Made by a program: the position numbers and the translations under genes
DNA from: JBOGUF01 sp050696075
GTDB lineage: Bacteria > Chloroflexota > Chloroflexia > Thermomicrobiales > UBA6265
Direction of reading: 5' to 3'
Length of the DNA stretch: 64,000 nt
Assembly (NCBI GenBank): GCA_050696075.1
Contig: JBOGUF010000025.1
Span: 1-64,000 of the forward strand
The notes under the pieces: model-generated
The model's input: the letters and a program-made list of their open reading frames with translations, nothing else
What the model was told of the DNA's origin: nothing
Databases searched by the model: none
Part shown: positions 25,637 to 35,115 of the stretch, one piece after another
How the letters are laid out: each line of letters begins with the position of its first letter
How positions within the stretch are numbered: the first letter of the stretch is position 1

Positions 25637-25885
25637 CGCCTAGTCGCGGGAGTCGGCGCACAGAGTTGGCCAGAGTTGCGTGAGGGAGCAAGACGTAGTA
25701 GCGTTTCGCGGTCCGCACGAAGCAGCGGAGTCCGCCGGGTTCCTAGCGACTTGCCCGGAGCGGCCGGGCAGGGATCAGTCCGCTTTGGATCGCGTGAGGA
25801 CGTCCGTTCGACGACCTGAACCTCCGAATGCCCCCGCCCAGGTGGCGTCCACCGATCCCATCCCCCGGTTTTGGAGCAATGGCCC

Positions 25886-27607
25886 GTGTCTCGACCACCA
25901 ACCGCCAATCCGTTTGACGACCAACCCGACGACAACGATCTCACCGACGATGATCTCGACTTGGCGTTGCCGGATGACCGCGATATGCCGCGCGGCTCCG
26001 AGTTGGATTTCGATGCGTCTGCCCCGCTCGACGACGAGGACGAAGACCGCGACGACCCGCTGCGCGGGCTCGACGAGGACTTTCGTGCGCCGCAAGTGGG
26101 GGCTGCCGAGATGAACGACGACGTGATGGCGGAGATCGAGGAGTCCGCGGAAGGTGTCATCCTGTTCGATGCGGTGATCGAGAATCTGCCGGTGGCGCAC
26201 GACGAGCCGGGCGAGGTCAGCGCGCTGACGCACCGGCTCGCCGAATTGAGCTCCTTTGTCGCCGCCGGCGAGGGTGAAAGCGGCGTCGAGGAAGAAGGCA
26301 GCGACGAATCGGCCGCGCTCGACTTCGAGCAGGTCAATTACGACATCGGCGGGGTCAGCCTCGAGGACCCGGTGCGGATGTATTTGCGCGAGATTGGCCG
26401 GGTGCCGCTCTTAACCGGCCAGCGCGAGGTCGAGCTCGCATCGGCAATGTCCAGGGGCGAATACCTGCTGGCAAAGCAGCAGCAGCTCCGAGACGACTTC
26501 GATTGCATGCCTGAGCCGGAGGTGCTGGCCCGCGCGATCTATCACAGCTTCCGGGAAGGCTGGTCGCTGGCAGCAGCACTCTTCGAGGCCGCGCACGGCG
26601 AAGGGCAACTGCCGTCCAAGCCGGTCGTTCTGCGCGGCGTGCTGCCGTTGACGCAGCTTCCAGAGACGGTCATCGAGGAAGTCTGCGCGCGCTTCGGCCT
26701 GCGCCCGGAGGAACTCGAGGAATCGTTACGTCTCCGCGCCATCGAGTGGGACCTGTTGCCCAGCACCTTGCAGCAGATGATGCGGGACGGGGCGACATGG
26801 CCGGCAGATGAAGCGGTTGCGGCCCTTTGTCGCGAACAGAAGGACGCCCTACGCACCAGGTGGACGCGCGAATTGGAGGTTGGCAAGCTCGCCAAGATCG
26901 CGCTGACCGAGGCAAACCTGCGATTGGTCGTCAGCGTTGCCAAGAAGTACGTCGGCCGTGGCATGAACATGCTCGACCTGATCCAGGAGGGCAACCTCGG
27001 CCTGATCCGGGCGGTCGAGAAGTTCCAGCATCACAAAGGCTATAAGTTCTCGACGTATGCCACCTGGTGGATTCGGCAGGCGATCACCCGCGCCATCGCC
27101 GACCAAGCGCGAACGATTCGGATTCCGGTGCACATGGTCGAAACGATCAATCGCTTGCTGCGCACCAGCCGGCGACTACAGCAAGAGCTTGGGCGGGAAC
27201 CGACCAGTGAGGAAATCGCGAACGTCATGGAGATGCCGCCCGAGCGGGTGCGCGAGATCCTCAAGATCAGCCAGGAGCCGGTCAGCCTCGAAATGCCGAT
27301 CGGGGAAGAAGAGGACTCCAACCTCGGCGACTTCATCGAGGATCACAAGGCGCTCGCGCCGGCGGAGGCCGCCAGCCGCCAACTGCTCAAGGAGCAGATG
27401 GACGTCGTCCTCGACTCCCTCTCGGACCGTGAGAAGCAGGTCCTGCTGATGCGCTTCGGGTTGGAGGACGGGCGTAGCCGGACGCTGGAAGAGGTCGGCC
27501 GCGAGTTCGGCGTGACCCGCGAGCGCATCCGCCAGATTGAAGCGAAAGCGCTACGCAAGCTGCGGCACCCAAGCCGGGCCAAGAAGCTGAAGGACTATCT
27601 GGATTAG
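25886..27607 (+). CDS. sigA: Principal RNA polymerase sigma factor (sigma-70 group 1)
   Basis: About 573 aa. An acidic, poorly conserved N-terminal part of about 150 residues precedes region 1.2 (DPVRMYLREIGRVPLLTGQR). After a non-conserved insert come regions 2 (AKKYVGRGMNMLDLIQEGNL, KFSTYATWWIRQAITRAIAD), 3 (VHMVETINRLLRTSRRLQQE) and 4 (LEEVGREFGVTRERIRQIEA). Regions 2.4 and 4.2 have the group 1 pattern, so it should read -10 TATAAT/-35 TTGACA promoters. GTG 25886 has GGAG 10 bp upstream; a TTG at 25871 is the alternative. Confidence 0.93.
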   Translation: MSRPPTANPFDDQPDDNDLTDDDLDLALPDDRDMPRGSELDFDASAPLDDEDEDRDDPLRGLDEDFRAPQVGAAEMNDDVMAEIEESAEGVILFDAVIENLPVAHDEPGEVSALTHRLAELSSFVAAGEGESGVEEEGSDESAALDFEQVNYDIGGVSLEDPVRMYLREIGRVPLLTGQREVELASAMSRGEYLLAKQQQLRDDFDCMPEPEVLARAIYHSFREGWSLAAALFEAAHGEGQLPSKPVVLRGVLPLTQLPETVIEEVCARFGLRPEELEESLRLRAIEWDLLPSTLQQMMRDGATWPADEAVAALCREQKDALRTRWTRELEVGKLAKIALTEANLRLVVSVAKKYVGRGMNMLDLIQEGNLGLIRAVEKFQHHKGYKFSTYATWWIRQAITRAIADQARTIRIPVHMVETINRLLRTSRRLQQELGREPTSEEIANVMEMPPERVREILKISQEPVSLEMPIGEEEDSNLGDFIEDHKALAPAEAASRQLLKEQMDVVLDSLSDREKQVLLMRFGLEDGRSRTLEEVGREFGVTRERIRQIEAKALRKLRHPSRAKKLKDYLD

Positions 27608-27632
27608 GTCGACGACACGTTCTCGGCGATCG

Positions 27633-27668
27633 CGAGCACGGGCTGACCGGCCGGTCAGCCCGTGCTCG
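27633..27668. terminator. Perfect 36-bp palindrome after the sigma factor gene
   Basis: The sequence CGAGCACGGGCTGACCGG (27633-27650) is followed directly by its exact reverse complement (27651-27668), 25 bp beyond the sigA stop. It would fold as a strong terminator-like hairpin or cruciform, but no T tract follows. It separates sigA from obgE. Confidence 0.7.
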
Positions 27669-27757
27669 TGGTCCATTGCGGCAAGGTGGGAGCGGTCCCA
27701 GTATCCTTGTGGGGTTAACGGCGGCCGGCGGCGTTGCGAGCCGAATCGCAAAGGTGA

Positions 27758-29113
27758 ATGCATCGGGTGCTCATCGATCGTGCGCGCATTTTTGTCAAGT
27801 CCGGCGACGGCGGAAGCGGCGCGGCTACGTTTCGCCGGGAAAAGTATGTGCCCAGAGGTGGGCCGGATGGAGGTGACGGTGGGCGCGGTGGCGACGTCCG
27901 GCTGCGCGTTCGGTCGAACATCAACAGCCTGCTCGCCTTTCAGTTCAATCAACGCTTCGAAGCCGAAAAGGGTCAGGGTGGCATGGGTCGGCAAAAGCAC
28001 GGCCGGTCAGGCAAGCACTTGTTCGTCGACGTGCCGCCCGGCACCGTTGTTTGGGACGATGTAGCGGACGAAGTTCTGGCCGACCTGACGGACGACGGCG
28101 AGACGGTGACGATTGCGCGGGGCGGCAAAGGAGGGCTGGGCAACAGTCACTTCAAGACTTCAACGAGGCAAGCGCCGCGGATCGCCGAGTTAGGCGAGCC
28201 AGGCGAGGAGCGCTGGCTGCGGCTCGAACTGCGGATTATCGCCGATGTCGGACTGCTCGGGATGCCGAACGCCGGCAAGTCGACGTTGCTGGCAGCGGCA
28301 TCGCGGGCACGGCCAAAGATTGCCGATTATCCCTTCACGACGCTCGAACCGAACCTCGGCGTCGTCGAGATCGGCGGGCGCGGTGGGCAGGTCTACGTGA
28401 TGGCGGACTTGCCGGGATTGATTGAGGGTGCGGCCGGGGGCGCCGGGCTCGGCCACGAGTTCCTCCGTCACGTGACGCGGACGAAGGTTCTTGTCCATGT
28501 CGTCGATGCCTCCGGTGGGTTGGAAGGGCGCGACCCGCTCATCGACTACGAGATCATCAACGCGGAGGTTGCCGCCTATGACCCCGATCTGGCCGACAAG
28601 CCGATGCTGGTGGCGTTGAACAAGATCGACCTGGCAGAGGCGCGAGCGAACGTCGCGCGACTTGAAGTTCGTGCGCGAGAGCAGAGGCGCGGCGTCTTCG
28701 AGATCTCGGCGGCGACCGGAGAGGGTGTGCCAGAACTCCTTAATGCGGTGGGCACTGCCCTGCGGGAGGTCGAGGAGCGCGCGGAGGCGAAGGAAAAGCC
28801 GCAAGAGCGGCGGCGGTACACGCTGGAGCGGGTCGACGAGCGAGTTTGGAAGGTCGAGAGGCGGTCACTTCATCACTTCGACGTCACGGGAATCGCCATT
28901 GAACGGCTGACGAAGATGACAAATTTTGAGCAAGACGAAGCGATCCGGCGCTATCAGCGTGTGCTGGAAGCGAGTGGCATTAGCGCCGAGCTTGAGAAGC
29001 AGGGCGTACTGCCCGGGGACCTCGTACACATCGCCGGCCATGAGCTGACATGGGGCGAGCAAGACGAATTGGATGAGCTCGAGGCAGCCGGCATCGTGAT
29101 AGAGGACGAGTGA
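27758..29113 (+). CDS. obgE: Obg/CgtA GTPase
   Basis: 451 aa with the three Obg parts: glycine-rich N-terminal fold (GDGGSGAATFRREKYVPRGG), G domain (P-loop GMPNAGKST, G2 YPFTTLEPNLG, G3 DLPGLIEGA, G4 NKID) and a C-terminal OCT domain (EQDEAIRRYQRVLEASGISA). It binds the large ribosomal subunit during assembly and responds to guanine nucleotides. It converges on plsC with 12 bp between the stops. Confidence 0.96.
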   Translation: MHRVLIDRARIFVKSGDGGSGAATFRREKYVPRGGPDGGDGGRGGDVRLRVRSNINSLLAFQFNQRFEAEKGQGGMGRQKHGRSGKHLFVDVPPGTVVWDDVADEVLADLTDDGETVTIARGGKGGLGNSHFKTSTRQAPRIAELGEPGEERWLRLELRIIADVGLLGMPNAGKSTLLAAASRARPKIADYPFTTLEPNLGVVEIGGRGGQVYVMADLPGLIEGAAGGAGLGHEFLRHVTRTKVLVHVVDASGGLEGRDPLIDYEIINAEVAAYDPDLADKPMLVALNKIDLAEARANVARLEVRAREQRRGVFEISAATGEGVPELLNAVGTALREVEERAEAKEKPQERRRYTLERVDERVWKVERRSLHHFDVTGIAIERLTKMTNFEQDEAIRRYQRVLEASGISAELEKQGVLPGDLVHIAGHELTWGEQDELDELEAAGIVIEDE

Positions 29114-29125
29114 CCGGGCAATCGG

Positions 29126-29896
29126 CTAATCGGCGGCGGCGCTGAGTGGGATGGCCCGGCGCACCGTTTCGCCGCGCAGTTTCTCGGCGTAGACACCTCG
29201 ATAGTCGGGCGGCAGCAGGCGCGCGATCTCGATCATGATGATTTCGGTCGCTTCGTCGCTGGAGACCTTCTGCCCGTCGATCTCGCGCGGCACGAGGAAG
29301 GGTTCGCCGAAGAGGATGCGAACTCCGTTGTGACCGGGGTCGGGCGACGGAGCCGCCGATTGTAGTTTTCCCTTCTTGCCGTTGAGCGGCAGCCGTTCGG
29401 TGCCGGTGACGACGACCGGGAGCACCGGAGCGCCGCTCATCAGCGCTAGCAGGCCGGCGCCGGCGTGGGCGGGGCTGAGCGCGCGGGTCACGCTACGTGT
29501 GCCTTCCGGATAGAGCCCGACCGCGAAGCCATGCTGGAGCCTGGCGCCCGCGGCGCGGATGGCGCCGCGGTCGGCCTTGCCGCGGTCTACGGGGAACGCG
29601 CCGGCAATGTACAGCACGGTGCGAATGACGGGGATCGAAAAGGCCTCTTTCTTCGCCATGTAGTGAATCGGCCGGGGAAAGGCAATGGAGGTCAGCACGG
29701 GGTCGGCATTGTGCAAGTGATTCGAGACGGCTAGCACGGGCCCATCTATCGGCACGCGTTCGATGTGCTCGATACGCGTGCGGATTAGCGCCCACATCAG
29801 CCCGTAAAGGGTGCGCCGGACGATGCGACGTAGCCATCCCCGCAGCGTGCGGCGCTCGAGATCAGATTTGGAGGGTCCTGGTCCACGCTCGCCCAT
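29126..29896 (-). CDS. plsC: 1-acyl-sn-glycerol-3-phosphate acyltransferase
   Basis: 256 aa. It adds the second acyl chain in phosphatidic acid synthesis. The HxxxxD motif is SNHLHNADP, the substrate motif is YPEGTRS, and a hydrophobic N-terminal stretch anchors it to the membrane. It follows cmk by 5 bp, the order rluB-cmk-plsC suggesting one transcript. The C-terminal region is a typical short tail. Confidence 0.9.
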   Translation of the reverse strand: MGERGPGPSKSDLERRTLRGWLRRIVRRTLYGLMWALIRTRIEHIERVPIDGPVLAVSNHLHNADPVLTSIAFPRPIHYMAKKEAFSIPVIRTVLYIAGAFPVDRGKADRGAIRAAGARLQHGFAVGLYPEGTRSVTRALSPAHAGAGLLALMSGAPVLPVVVTGTERLPLNGKKGKLQSAAPSPDPGHNGVRILFGEPFLVPREIDGQKVSSDEATEIIMIEIARLLPPDYRGVYAEKLRGETVRRAIPLSAAAD

Positions 29897-29901
29897 CGAC
29901 G

Positions 29902-30660
29902 TTACGCCTTCTCGGGCGCGGCAATGCCGCGGGCAACGGCGACCGTCAAGATTTCGTCGACGATGCTCTCGACCGTGCGGTGGTCGGTGGCGATGACGAC
30001 CGCATCGTCGGCGGCGCGGAGGGGAGCGACCGCTCGGCTTGAGTCGTAGGCGTCTCGGGCGCGCATCGCGGCGAGAATGGCGCCGCTATCGACCGGCGTG
30101 CCGCGCGCTTCGAGTTCACGGGCGCGGCGACGCGCTCGCTCTTCGTCACTGGCATCGAGGAAGATCTTGAGACCGGCCTCGGGGAGGACGACCGATCCCA
30201 CGTCGCGACCAACCATGACGACCTGGTCCCCAGCCGCGATCCGGCGCTGTACCGGCAAGAGCGCCGCTCGCACCTCTGGGACGGCTGAGACCGCGGAGAC
30301 ACGCGCCTCGACCGGTTTCTCGCGTATCGCCCAAGTCACGTCGTTGCCGTCGAGGAGGACGTCGTAGAACCGGCCATCGGCGACGCTAGGTGGCCTGACG
30401 GCGATCTCAATAGCTCCCGCCAGGTCGGCGAGCAGTCCGTGCGCGGTGTCGGCAATGCCCCGCCGGATCGCGGCGAGCGTTACGGTGCGATAGAGAATAC
30501 CGGTGTCAAAGAGCGTCGCGCCGAGACGGTCCGCCACGGCGCGGGCGACGGTTGTCTTGCCGGCCGCGGCCGGGCCGTCGATCGCGATCACCCGGCGAAA
30601 CTGGTCCGCTCTGTTGGCGTTTGCCGGTGCGGCCGCGCCGATCTGAGAATTGCTGACCAT
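29902..30660 (-). CDS. cmk: Cytidylate kinase
   Basis: 252 aa. It phosphorylates CMP and dCMP. P-loop DGPAAAGKTTVARAVA, substrate segment FDTGILYRTVTLAAI, and MVGRDVGSVVLPEAGLKIFL with the family RDxG motif. ATG 30660 starts inside the 3' part of rluB: the first 51 codons, including the P-loop, overlap rluB in another frame. The first 22 residues before the conserved core are variable, so a later start is possible but would not remove the overlap. Confidence 0.9.
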   Translation of the reverse strand: MVSNSQIGAAAPANANRADQFRRVIAIDGPAAAGKTTVARAVADRLGATLFDTGILYRTVTLAAIRRGIADTAHGLLADLAGAIEIAVRPPSVADGRFYDVLLDGNDVTWAIREKPVEARVSAVSAVPEVRAALLPVQRRIAAGDQVVMVGRDVGSVVLPEAGLKIFLDASDEERARRRARELEARGTPVDSGAILAAMRARDAYDSSRAVAPLRAADDAVVIATDHRTVESIVDEILTVAVARGIAAPEKA

Positions 30661-31735
30661 CGCCTCCTCGTCTCGATGGCCCCTGCCGTGGCTGTTGGCC
30701 CTGTTCGGGTGGTGCGCCGCGCCGTGGGCCAGTCTGCTCCGTGCGCCGGGATTCGTTGTGCTTGTTCCCGCGGTCGGATGGGGGCTTTCGGGATTGCCCA
30801 GGTTCGCTTGGCTTTTGGGCGGTTTGCTGGTCGGAGCGGGGATGCTGGCCACGACGCTTCGTCGTTGCCGTGCCGCGCCGCGGCGGCGCGGCACGGCGTT
30901 GAGCGCGTGCCGGCATTTCTTCCGTGGTACGGCGTGGACGGCGAGGCAAGTCTTCGTCAGCGGGTGCGCCATAGCCACGTCGCGCGGCCGCCGTCAGCCG
31001 ATCTTCCCCATCTTCCTCACGGCCCAGACCGAGCGCTTCGAATAGCGTCTTCTCCTCACCCGGGCGCAGATCGCGCCACGTGCCGACTGGGATACCGGTG
31101 ACGCTGAGCGGACCAATGCGAACGCGGCGCAAGCGATCGACTTCGATGCCAACCGTTTCCATGATGCGACGGACGACGTGGAAGAGCCCTTCGTGGATCA
31201 CGATCTTGAGCAAGATGCCCTCGCGCGTCTCGCGCACGATGCGAAACTCCTGTGGCACGACCCGCTTGCCGTCGATCGTGACGCCCTTGCGGACGCGTTC
31301 GAGCGATGCGTCGCTTGGTCGAGCCGGGGTGCGGATCTCGTATTCCTTGTCCAGGCCATAGCGCGGGTGCATGACCCGATTGGCGACGTCGCCGTCATTG
31401 GTAAGGAGAAGTAGGCCCTCGGTGATGCGGTCGAGCCGCCCGACCGGATAGACCCGTTCGCTGACCTGGACGAGGTCGAGGACGGTGCGGCGGTCGCGCT
31501 CGTCTTTGGTCGTGGTGATGTAGCCGCGCGGCTTGTTGAGGATGATGTAGCGGCTGCGCTGGCGACGGAGCAGCTTGCCGTCGACTCGGATGTCGGAACG
31601 GACCGGATCGGCCTTCGTGCCGAGTTCTGTGATGACGTGCCCGTCGACGGAGACGCGACCATCCCGGATCATCTGTTCAGCGGCGCGCCGGGAAGCGACC
31701 CCGCGGCCGGCCAGGATCCGTTGTAGGCGCTCCAT
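30506..31735 (-). CDS. rluB: Ribosomal large subunit pseudouridine synthase B with long basic tail
   Basis: 409 aa. It makes pseudouridine in 23S rRNA. An S4 domain (MERLQRILAGRGVASRRAAE) is followed by the catalytic core with Asp102 in PVGRLDRITEGLLLLTND and the C-terminal motif HVVRRIMETVGIEVDRLRR. The core ends near residue 240; the remaining 170 residues are rich in Arg, Gly, Gln and Pro and probably disordered. The last 51 codons overlap cmk in a different frame. ATG 31735 has GGAGGAG upstream. Confidence 0.9.
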   Translation of the reverse strand: MERLQRILAGRGVASRRAAEQMIRDGRVSVDGHVITELGTKADPVRSDIRVDGKLLRRQRSRYIILNKPRGYITTTKDERDRRTVLDLVQVSERVYPVGRLDRITEGLLLLTNDGDVANRVMHPRYGLDKEYEIRTPARPSDASLERVRKGVTIDGKRVVPQEFRIVRETREGILLKIVIHEGLFHVVRRIMETVGIEVDRLRRVRIGPLSVTGIPVGTWRDLRPGEEKTLFEALGLGREEDGEDRLTAAARRGYGAPADEDLPRRPRRTTEEMPARAQRRAAPPRRGTATTKRRGQHPRSDQQTAQKPSEPGQSRKPPSDRGNKHNESRRTEQTGPRRGAPPEQGQQPRQGPSRRGGDGQQFSDRRGRTGKRQQSGPVSPGDRDRRPGRGRQDNRRPRRGGPSRRDAL

Positions 31736-31789
31736 GGCGCGAGGCTCCTCCAAATGAGCGAACGTCGGCAGGCGACAGGGGCCGAGCGA

Positions 31790-32986
31790 TCAGCCTTGGT
31801 CGTCGTCGGTGGCTTGGGCAACGGCCGATTGGAACACGGGGAGTTCGGCGATCTGCTCCGAGCCGACGAAGAATAGCACGCTCCCGACCTGGCTCTCCGG
31901 TTCGCCAGGTGGGCCGAGTCTGAGTTGGTACGCGACTTCGCCGTCGCCGCTCGCGGGCAGGACAATGGCGGCCGGGTTGCTCAACTCGACTTGCCAGGCC
32001 GCGAGTTCCTCATGCAAGCCCGGGACCTGATCGGCTTCGCTCGGCGCCACCCAGCGGTAGTCGTCGGCCATGGCGCCTAGCATGGACTCCATGTCTGCCC
32101 AGCGCTGATCGACGTCCAGTTCTCCGGTTTCGGGATTCCGCGTGCTGTAGTCGATGGCGCTGCCAAGGGCGACCGTGATGACGCGGTTGTTGTCGCCAGC
32201 CCAGTTAGCAATGACGAGACACCCGCCGGCGATGCCAGTTGAGCCGGTCTTCAGGCCATGAATGTCAAACCGGCCGAGCAGTTTGTTCGTCGACACGAGC
32301 GGCAATTCGCGGGGCTCGGGGCCGTCCGAGGTCACCGTGAAGGACTTTTCGCGCACGATTTGACGGATCAGGTCGTATTCCATGAGCCGGGCGGCCAGGG
32401 CAGCAAGGTCGCGGGCGCTGGTGTAGTGGTCCGGGTCGTCGGCGAGTCCGACCGGGTTGGTGAATTGCGTCTGCTGCAATCCCATGGCCTCGGCGACCGC
32501 GTTCATTTCGCCGACAAACGCGCCTACCGGATCATCGGCGTTAATCTGTCCGCCGACACGTCGCGCAAGGGCGAGCGCGGCGTCGTTGCCGGACGGGATC
32601 ATGAGACCGTACAACAGGTCCTCGACTGTCCAAATCTCGCCGACCTCGACGCCCATGTGGGACTCATTCTCCTGGTCGACCATGTCGGCAGTGGTAATCT
32701 CGATCGGTTCGTTCAGGTCCGCAACGCGTTCGAGCACGACGAGGGCCGTCGCGATCTTGGTCGTGCTGGCGGGTGGGAGTGGTTCGTCGGCATTTTTTTG
32801 GTAAAGGACGACATTTGCGGTGACGTCGATCGAAAAGACGGCCCGTGCGGTGACGTCCGGCGGTGACAACGGGTCGAACGCGCCGATGGGAGCGGGGTGG
32901 AGGATCGGAAGGGCGATGGTAAGGAGGATCGCGATCGAGAGAAGTCGCCGCGAGGCATACCGGCGACATTTGCTGGAAGGATGCAT
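31790..32986 (-). CDS. D-alanyl-D-alanine carboxypeptidase (S11 family)
   Basis: 398 aa. A signal peptide (about residues 12-36) leads to an S11 penicillin-binding domain: S74-T-T-K77, S132-G-N134 and K246-T-G248, all intact. It trims the terminal D-Ala of peptidoglycan stem peptides outside the cell. A C-terminal domain of about 100 residues follows. ATG 32986 gives the signal peptide; the frame stays open far upstream but overlaps the divergent gene. It precedes rluB by 54 bp. Confidence 0.92.
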   Translation of the reverse strand: MHPSSKCRRYASRRLLSIAILLTIALPILHPAPIGAFDPLSPPDVTARAVFSIDVTANVVLYQKNADEPLPPASTTKIATALVVLERVADLNEPIEITTADMVDQENESHMGVEVGEIWTVEDLLYGLMIPSGNDAALALARRVGGQINADDPVGAFVGEMNAVAEAMGLQQTQFTNPVGLADDPDHYTSARDLAALAARLMEYDLIRQIVREKSFTVTSDGPEPRELPLVSTNKLLGRFDIHGLKTGSTGIAGGCLVIANWAGDNNRVITVALGSAIDYSTRNPETGELDVDQRWADMESMLGAMADDYRWVAPSEADQVPGLHEELAAWQVELSNPAAIVLPASGDGEVAYQLRLGPPGEPESQVGSVLFFVGSEQIAELPVFQSAVAQATDDDQG

Positions 32987-33203
32987 AGGGTCGGGTGTGC
33001 TCCGTCGCCGTGACATCGCGCAATCGCTCACGGGTAGCCGAGTATACGTGCGCCGGCGTTCGCTCGCCAACCGGCTCTGTTTCCGCGTCAGCGGACGGAG
33101 CGGCGGGCTCCCGGACGGGGTGGGGTAGACTAGGGGGTGGGTCGGATCGAAAGACGACCTGCCGTTTCCGTAATTGTGTTGGACAAATCTGGCGAGGTCG
33201 TAG

Positions 33204-33971
33204 GTGATACGGATTGCCGCAATTGGCGACTTACACATTCGGGGCGACGTGCCGGAGGGGTTGGTGCGGCATTTCGCCACCATGCACCAGCACGCGGACC
33301 TGTTGGTCGTCGCGGGCGATATAACAAACCACGGGACGGTCCGGCAGGCGGAGTTAGCGGCGGACCTCTTCCGCATGGCGGCGTTGCCCATCTTCGCCGT
33401 CCTCGGCAACCACGATCGCCGCACGACGCGTCGCCGGTCGTTCTGCCAGGCGCTGGCGAACGGGGGAGCAACGGTCCTCGACGGCGGTACGGCGACGATC
33501 GAGGTTCGTGGAACCAGTCTCGGCATCGCGGGAGTTGGCGGCTCCGGCGGCGGATTCTGGCCGATGGAAGGTCCGGACACAATTTCGGTCAAGGCATCGC
33601 AGGCGCTGGCGGTCCGGGCACGTCGGGAGGCCACGCGCCTCGACGCGGCGTTGCGTCGCGTACACGGCGATCGGATCGTCGTCGTCACGCACTTCGCGCC
33701 GACGACAACGACGCTTGGGCGCGAGCCGGTCGCCAAGTATTTCTTGCTCGGCAACTGCGAGTTGGCGAAGGTGATCGACCGGTACGACGTCGATCTTGTG
33801 CTGCACGGTCACGCACATTTGGGCAGCCCGAGCGGCAGCACGCCGGGCGGAACGCTTGTGCTCAACGTCGCGTACGACGTGAATGGTGGGCCGGTACTTC
33901 ACCAATTGTCGTCAGCGGCGATGTCACCTCCGCCTCTTTTCGCGACGCGAGTCATCGAGGGGCCGGTATGA
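33204..33971 (+). CDS. Calcineurin-like metallophosphoesterase
   Basis: 255 aa. All five metal motifs are present: GDLH (Asp9, His11), GDITNHG, GNHD, VVTHFAP and LHGHAHLG. Hydrolyses a phosphoester or nucleotide; substrate unknown. The start is GTG with a weak ribosome-binding site. Its stop overlaps the next gene start by 4 bp (ATGA), so the two proteins are probably made together. Confidence 0.9.
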   Translation: MIRIAAIGDLHIRGDVPEGLVRHFATMHQHADLLVVAGDITNHGTVRQAELAADLFRMAALPIFAVLGNHDRRTTRRRSFCQALANGGATVLDGGTATIEVRGTSLGIAGVGGSGGGFWPMEGPDTISVKASQALAVRARREATRLDAALRRVHGDRIVVVTHFAPTTTTLGREPVAKYFLLGNCELAKVIDRYDVDLVLHGHAHLGSPSGSTPGGTLVLNVAYDVNGGPVLHQLSSAAMSPPPLFATRVIEGPV

Positions 33972-35005
33972 GGCCGCGACCCGGACCGATTCAGATCGCG
34001 CGCCAGACGCCGCCGGCGGAGGGTCCGATTCGCCTCAACCTACTGGCGAACCCGTATGGTCCGTCGATTCGCGTGCAAGAAGCGTTGGCGAGCGCGGACG
34101 ACCTACACCTGCCGCAGCACGATCGCCAGCGGCGGGTACAGGAACGGCTGGCGGCGATGGTTGGCCTATCGCCGACCTGGCTGGTGCTGGCCAACGGCAT
34201 CGACGACCTCTATCGAAGGGTGCTGATCTGGCAACGCGAACGATCGGCCGTCGTAACCTTTCCCCCGACCGACGCGACCGCGGATCGCATCGCGAGTCAA
34301 CACGATTTCGACGTGCGCCGCGTCGGGCGCACTCATCGTTTCACGCTCGATCTCGAGGCGGAGCGCGGTGGCCTGGTGCCGGAGCAGTCGATTGCGGTGG
34401 TCATGTCGCCCAACGAGCCGACCGGGACGGAACTATCGAGCCTGGATGCCGTTCGCCTGAGCCGCATCTGTCGCCTCGTCGTGATCGACGAACGGCACGG
34501 CGAGTACGGGGCGCGCACGCTTGTGCCGCTGGCGAGGGAATTCGACAACCTGATCGTGGCGAGGTCGATGGAGACGTGGGCGGCGCTCGCGGGATTCCCG
34601 CTCGCCTTTGCCGTTGCGCCACCACGGATCGCGGCGCAATTGGCTGAATGCGGACAGACATCGGCGATACCGGCAGGGGCGTTGATCGCCGCCGAAGCCA
34701 CGCTCGACGATATCGCCTACATGCGGGCAACGGTGCAGCGCGTTCGTGAAGAGAAAGCGCGCCTCTACCGTATGCTGCGTAAGCTGAACATGGTGCGGCC
34801 GGTGCCGTCCTGGGCGAATTTTCTGTTAGCCCGCGTCGAGCGAGGCAACGCCGGTTGGTTCCATCGTGAGCTGGCCGATCGAAGCATTTACTCCTGCTTG
34901 CCCGATCAGGCCGAACTCGACGGCTATCTGCGGCTAAGCGCCTCGCGGCCCGAGCACACCCTCGCGTTGAAGCATGCTTTGATTGAGATCGCGACGGCCC
35001 TCTAA
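33968..35005 (+). CDS. HisC-like fold-type I aminotransferase homologue lacking the PLP lysine
   Basis: 345 aa, same length and order of motifs as histidinol-phosphate-type aminotransferases: LVLANGIDDLYRRV, MSPNEPTGTELS and VVIDERHGEYG with Asp174. The Schiff-base segment, normally SKxxGLAGLR, reads SMETWAALAGFPLAF: Lys is Thr203 and the Arg is Pro211. The usual Tyr after the Asp is also changed. Transamination is therefore unlikely; it may bind a ligand or the partner phosphoesterase, with which it shares an ATGA overlap. Confidence 0.75.
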   Translation: MRPRPGPIQIARQTPPAEGPIRLNLLANPYGPSIRVQEALASADDLHLPQHDRQRRVQERLAAMVGLSPTWLVLANGIDDLYRRVLIWQRERSAVVTFPPTDATADRIASQHDFDVRRVGRTHRFTLDLEAERGGLVPEQSIAVVMSPNEPTGTELSSLDAVRLSRICRLVVIDERHGEYGARTLVPLAREFDNLIVARSMETWAALAGFPLAFAVAPPRIAAQLAECGQTSAIPAGALIAAEATLDDIAYMRATVQRVREEKARLYRMLRKLNMVRPVPSWANFLLARVERGNAGWFHRELADRSIYSCLPDQAELDGYLRLSASRPEHTLALKHALIEIATAL

Positions 35006-35060
35006 ACCGGTCTGTTCACGACCGTCCTCCTGAGCCGCGCCCTCTCTGTTTGTGACACGC

Positions 35061-35108
35061 CACCTCCCGTATCATGCCGAGCTTGTTGAGGCATGATGGG
35101 GGGAGGTG
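35061..35108. terminator. Bidirectional terminator-like hairpin
   Basis: CACCTCCC (35061-35068) pairs with GGGAGGTG (35101-35108), and inside it ATCATGCC (35071-35078) pairs with GGCATGAT (35090-35097). It sits between two convergent genes and could serve both. Confidence 0.65.
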
Positions 35109-35115
35109 ATCGCGA

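Noticed and set aside
30650..31045. 131-codon plus-strand frame with hydrophobic stretch opposite rluB/cmk
   Set aside because: Hydrophobicity arises from reading the Arg/Gly-rich rluB tail in reverse; no ribosome-binding site.
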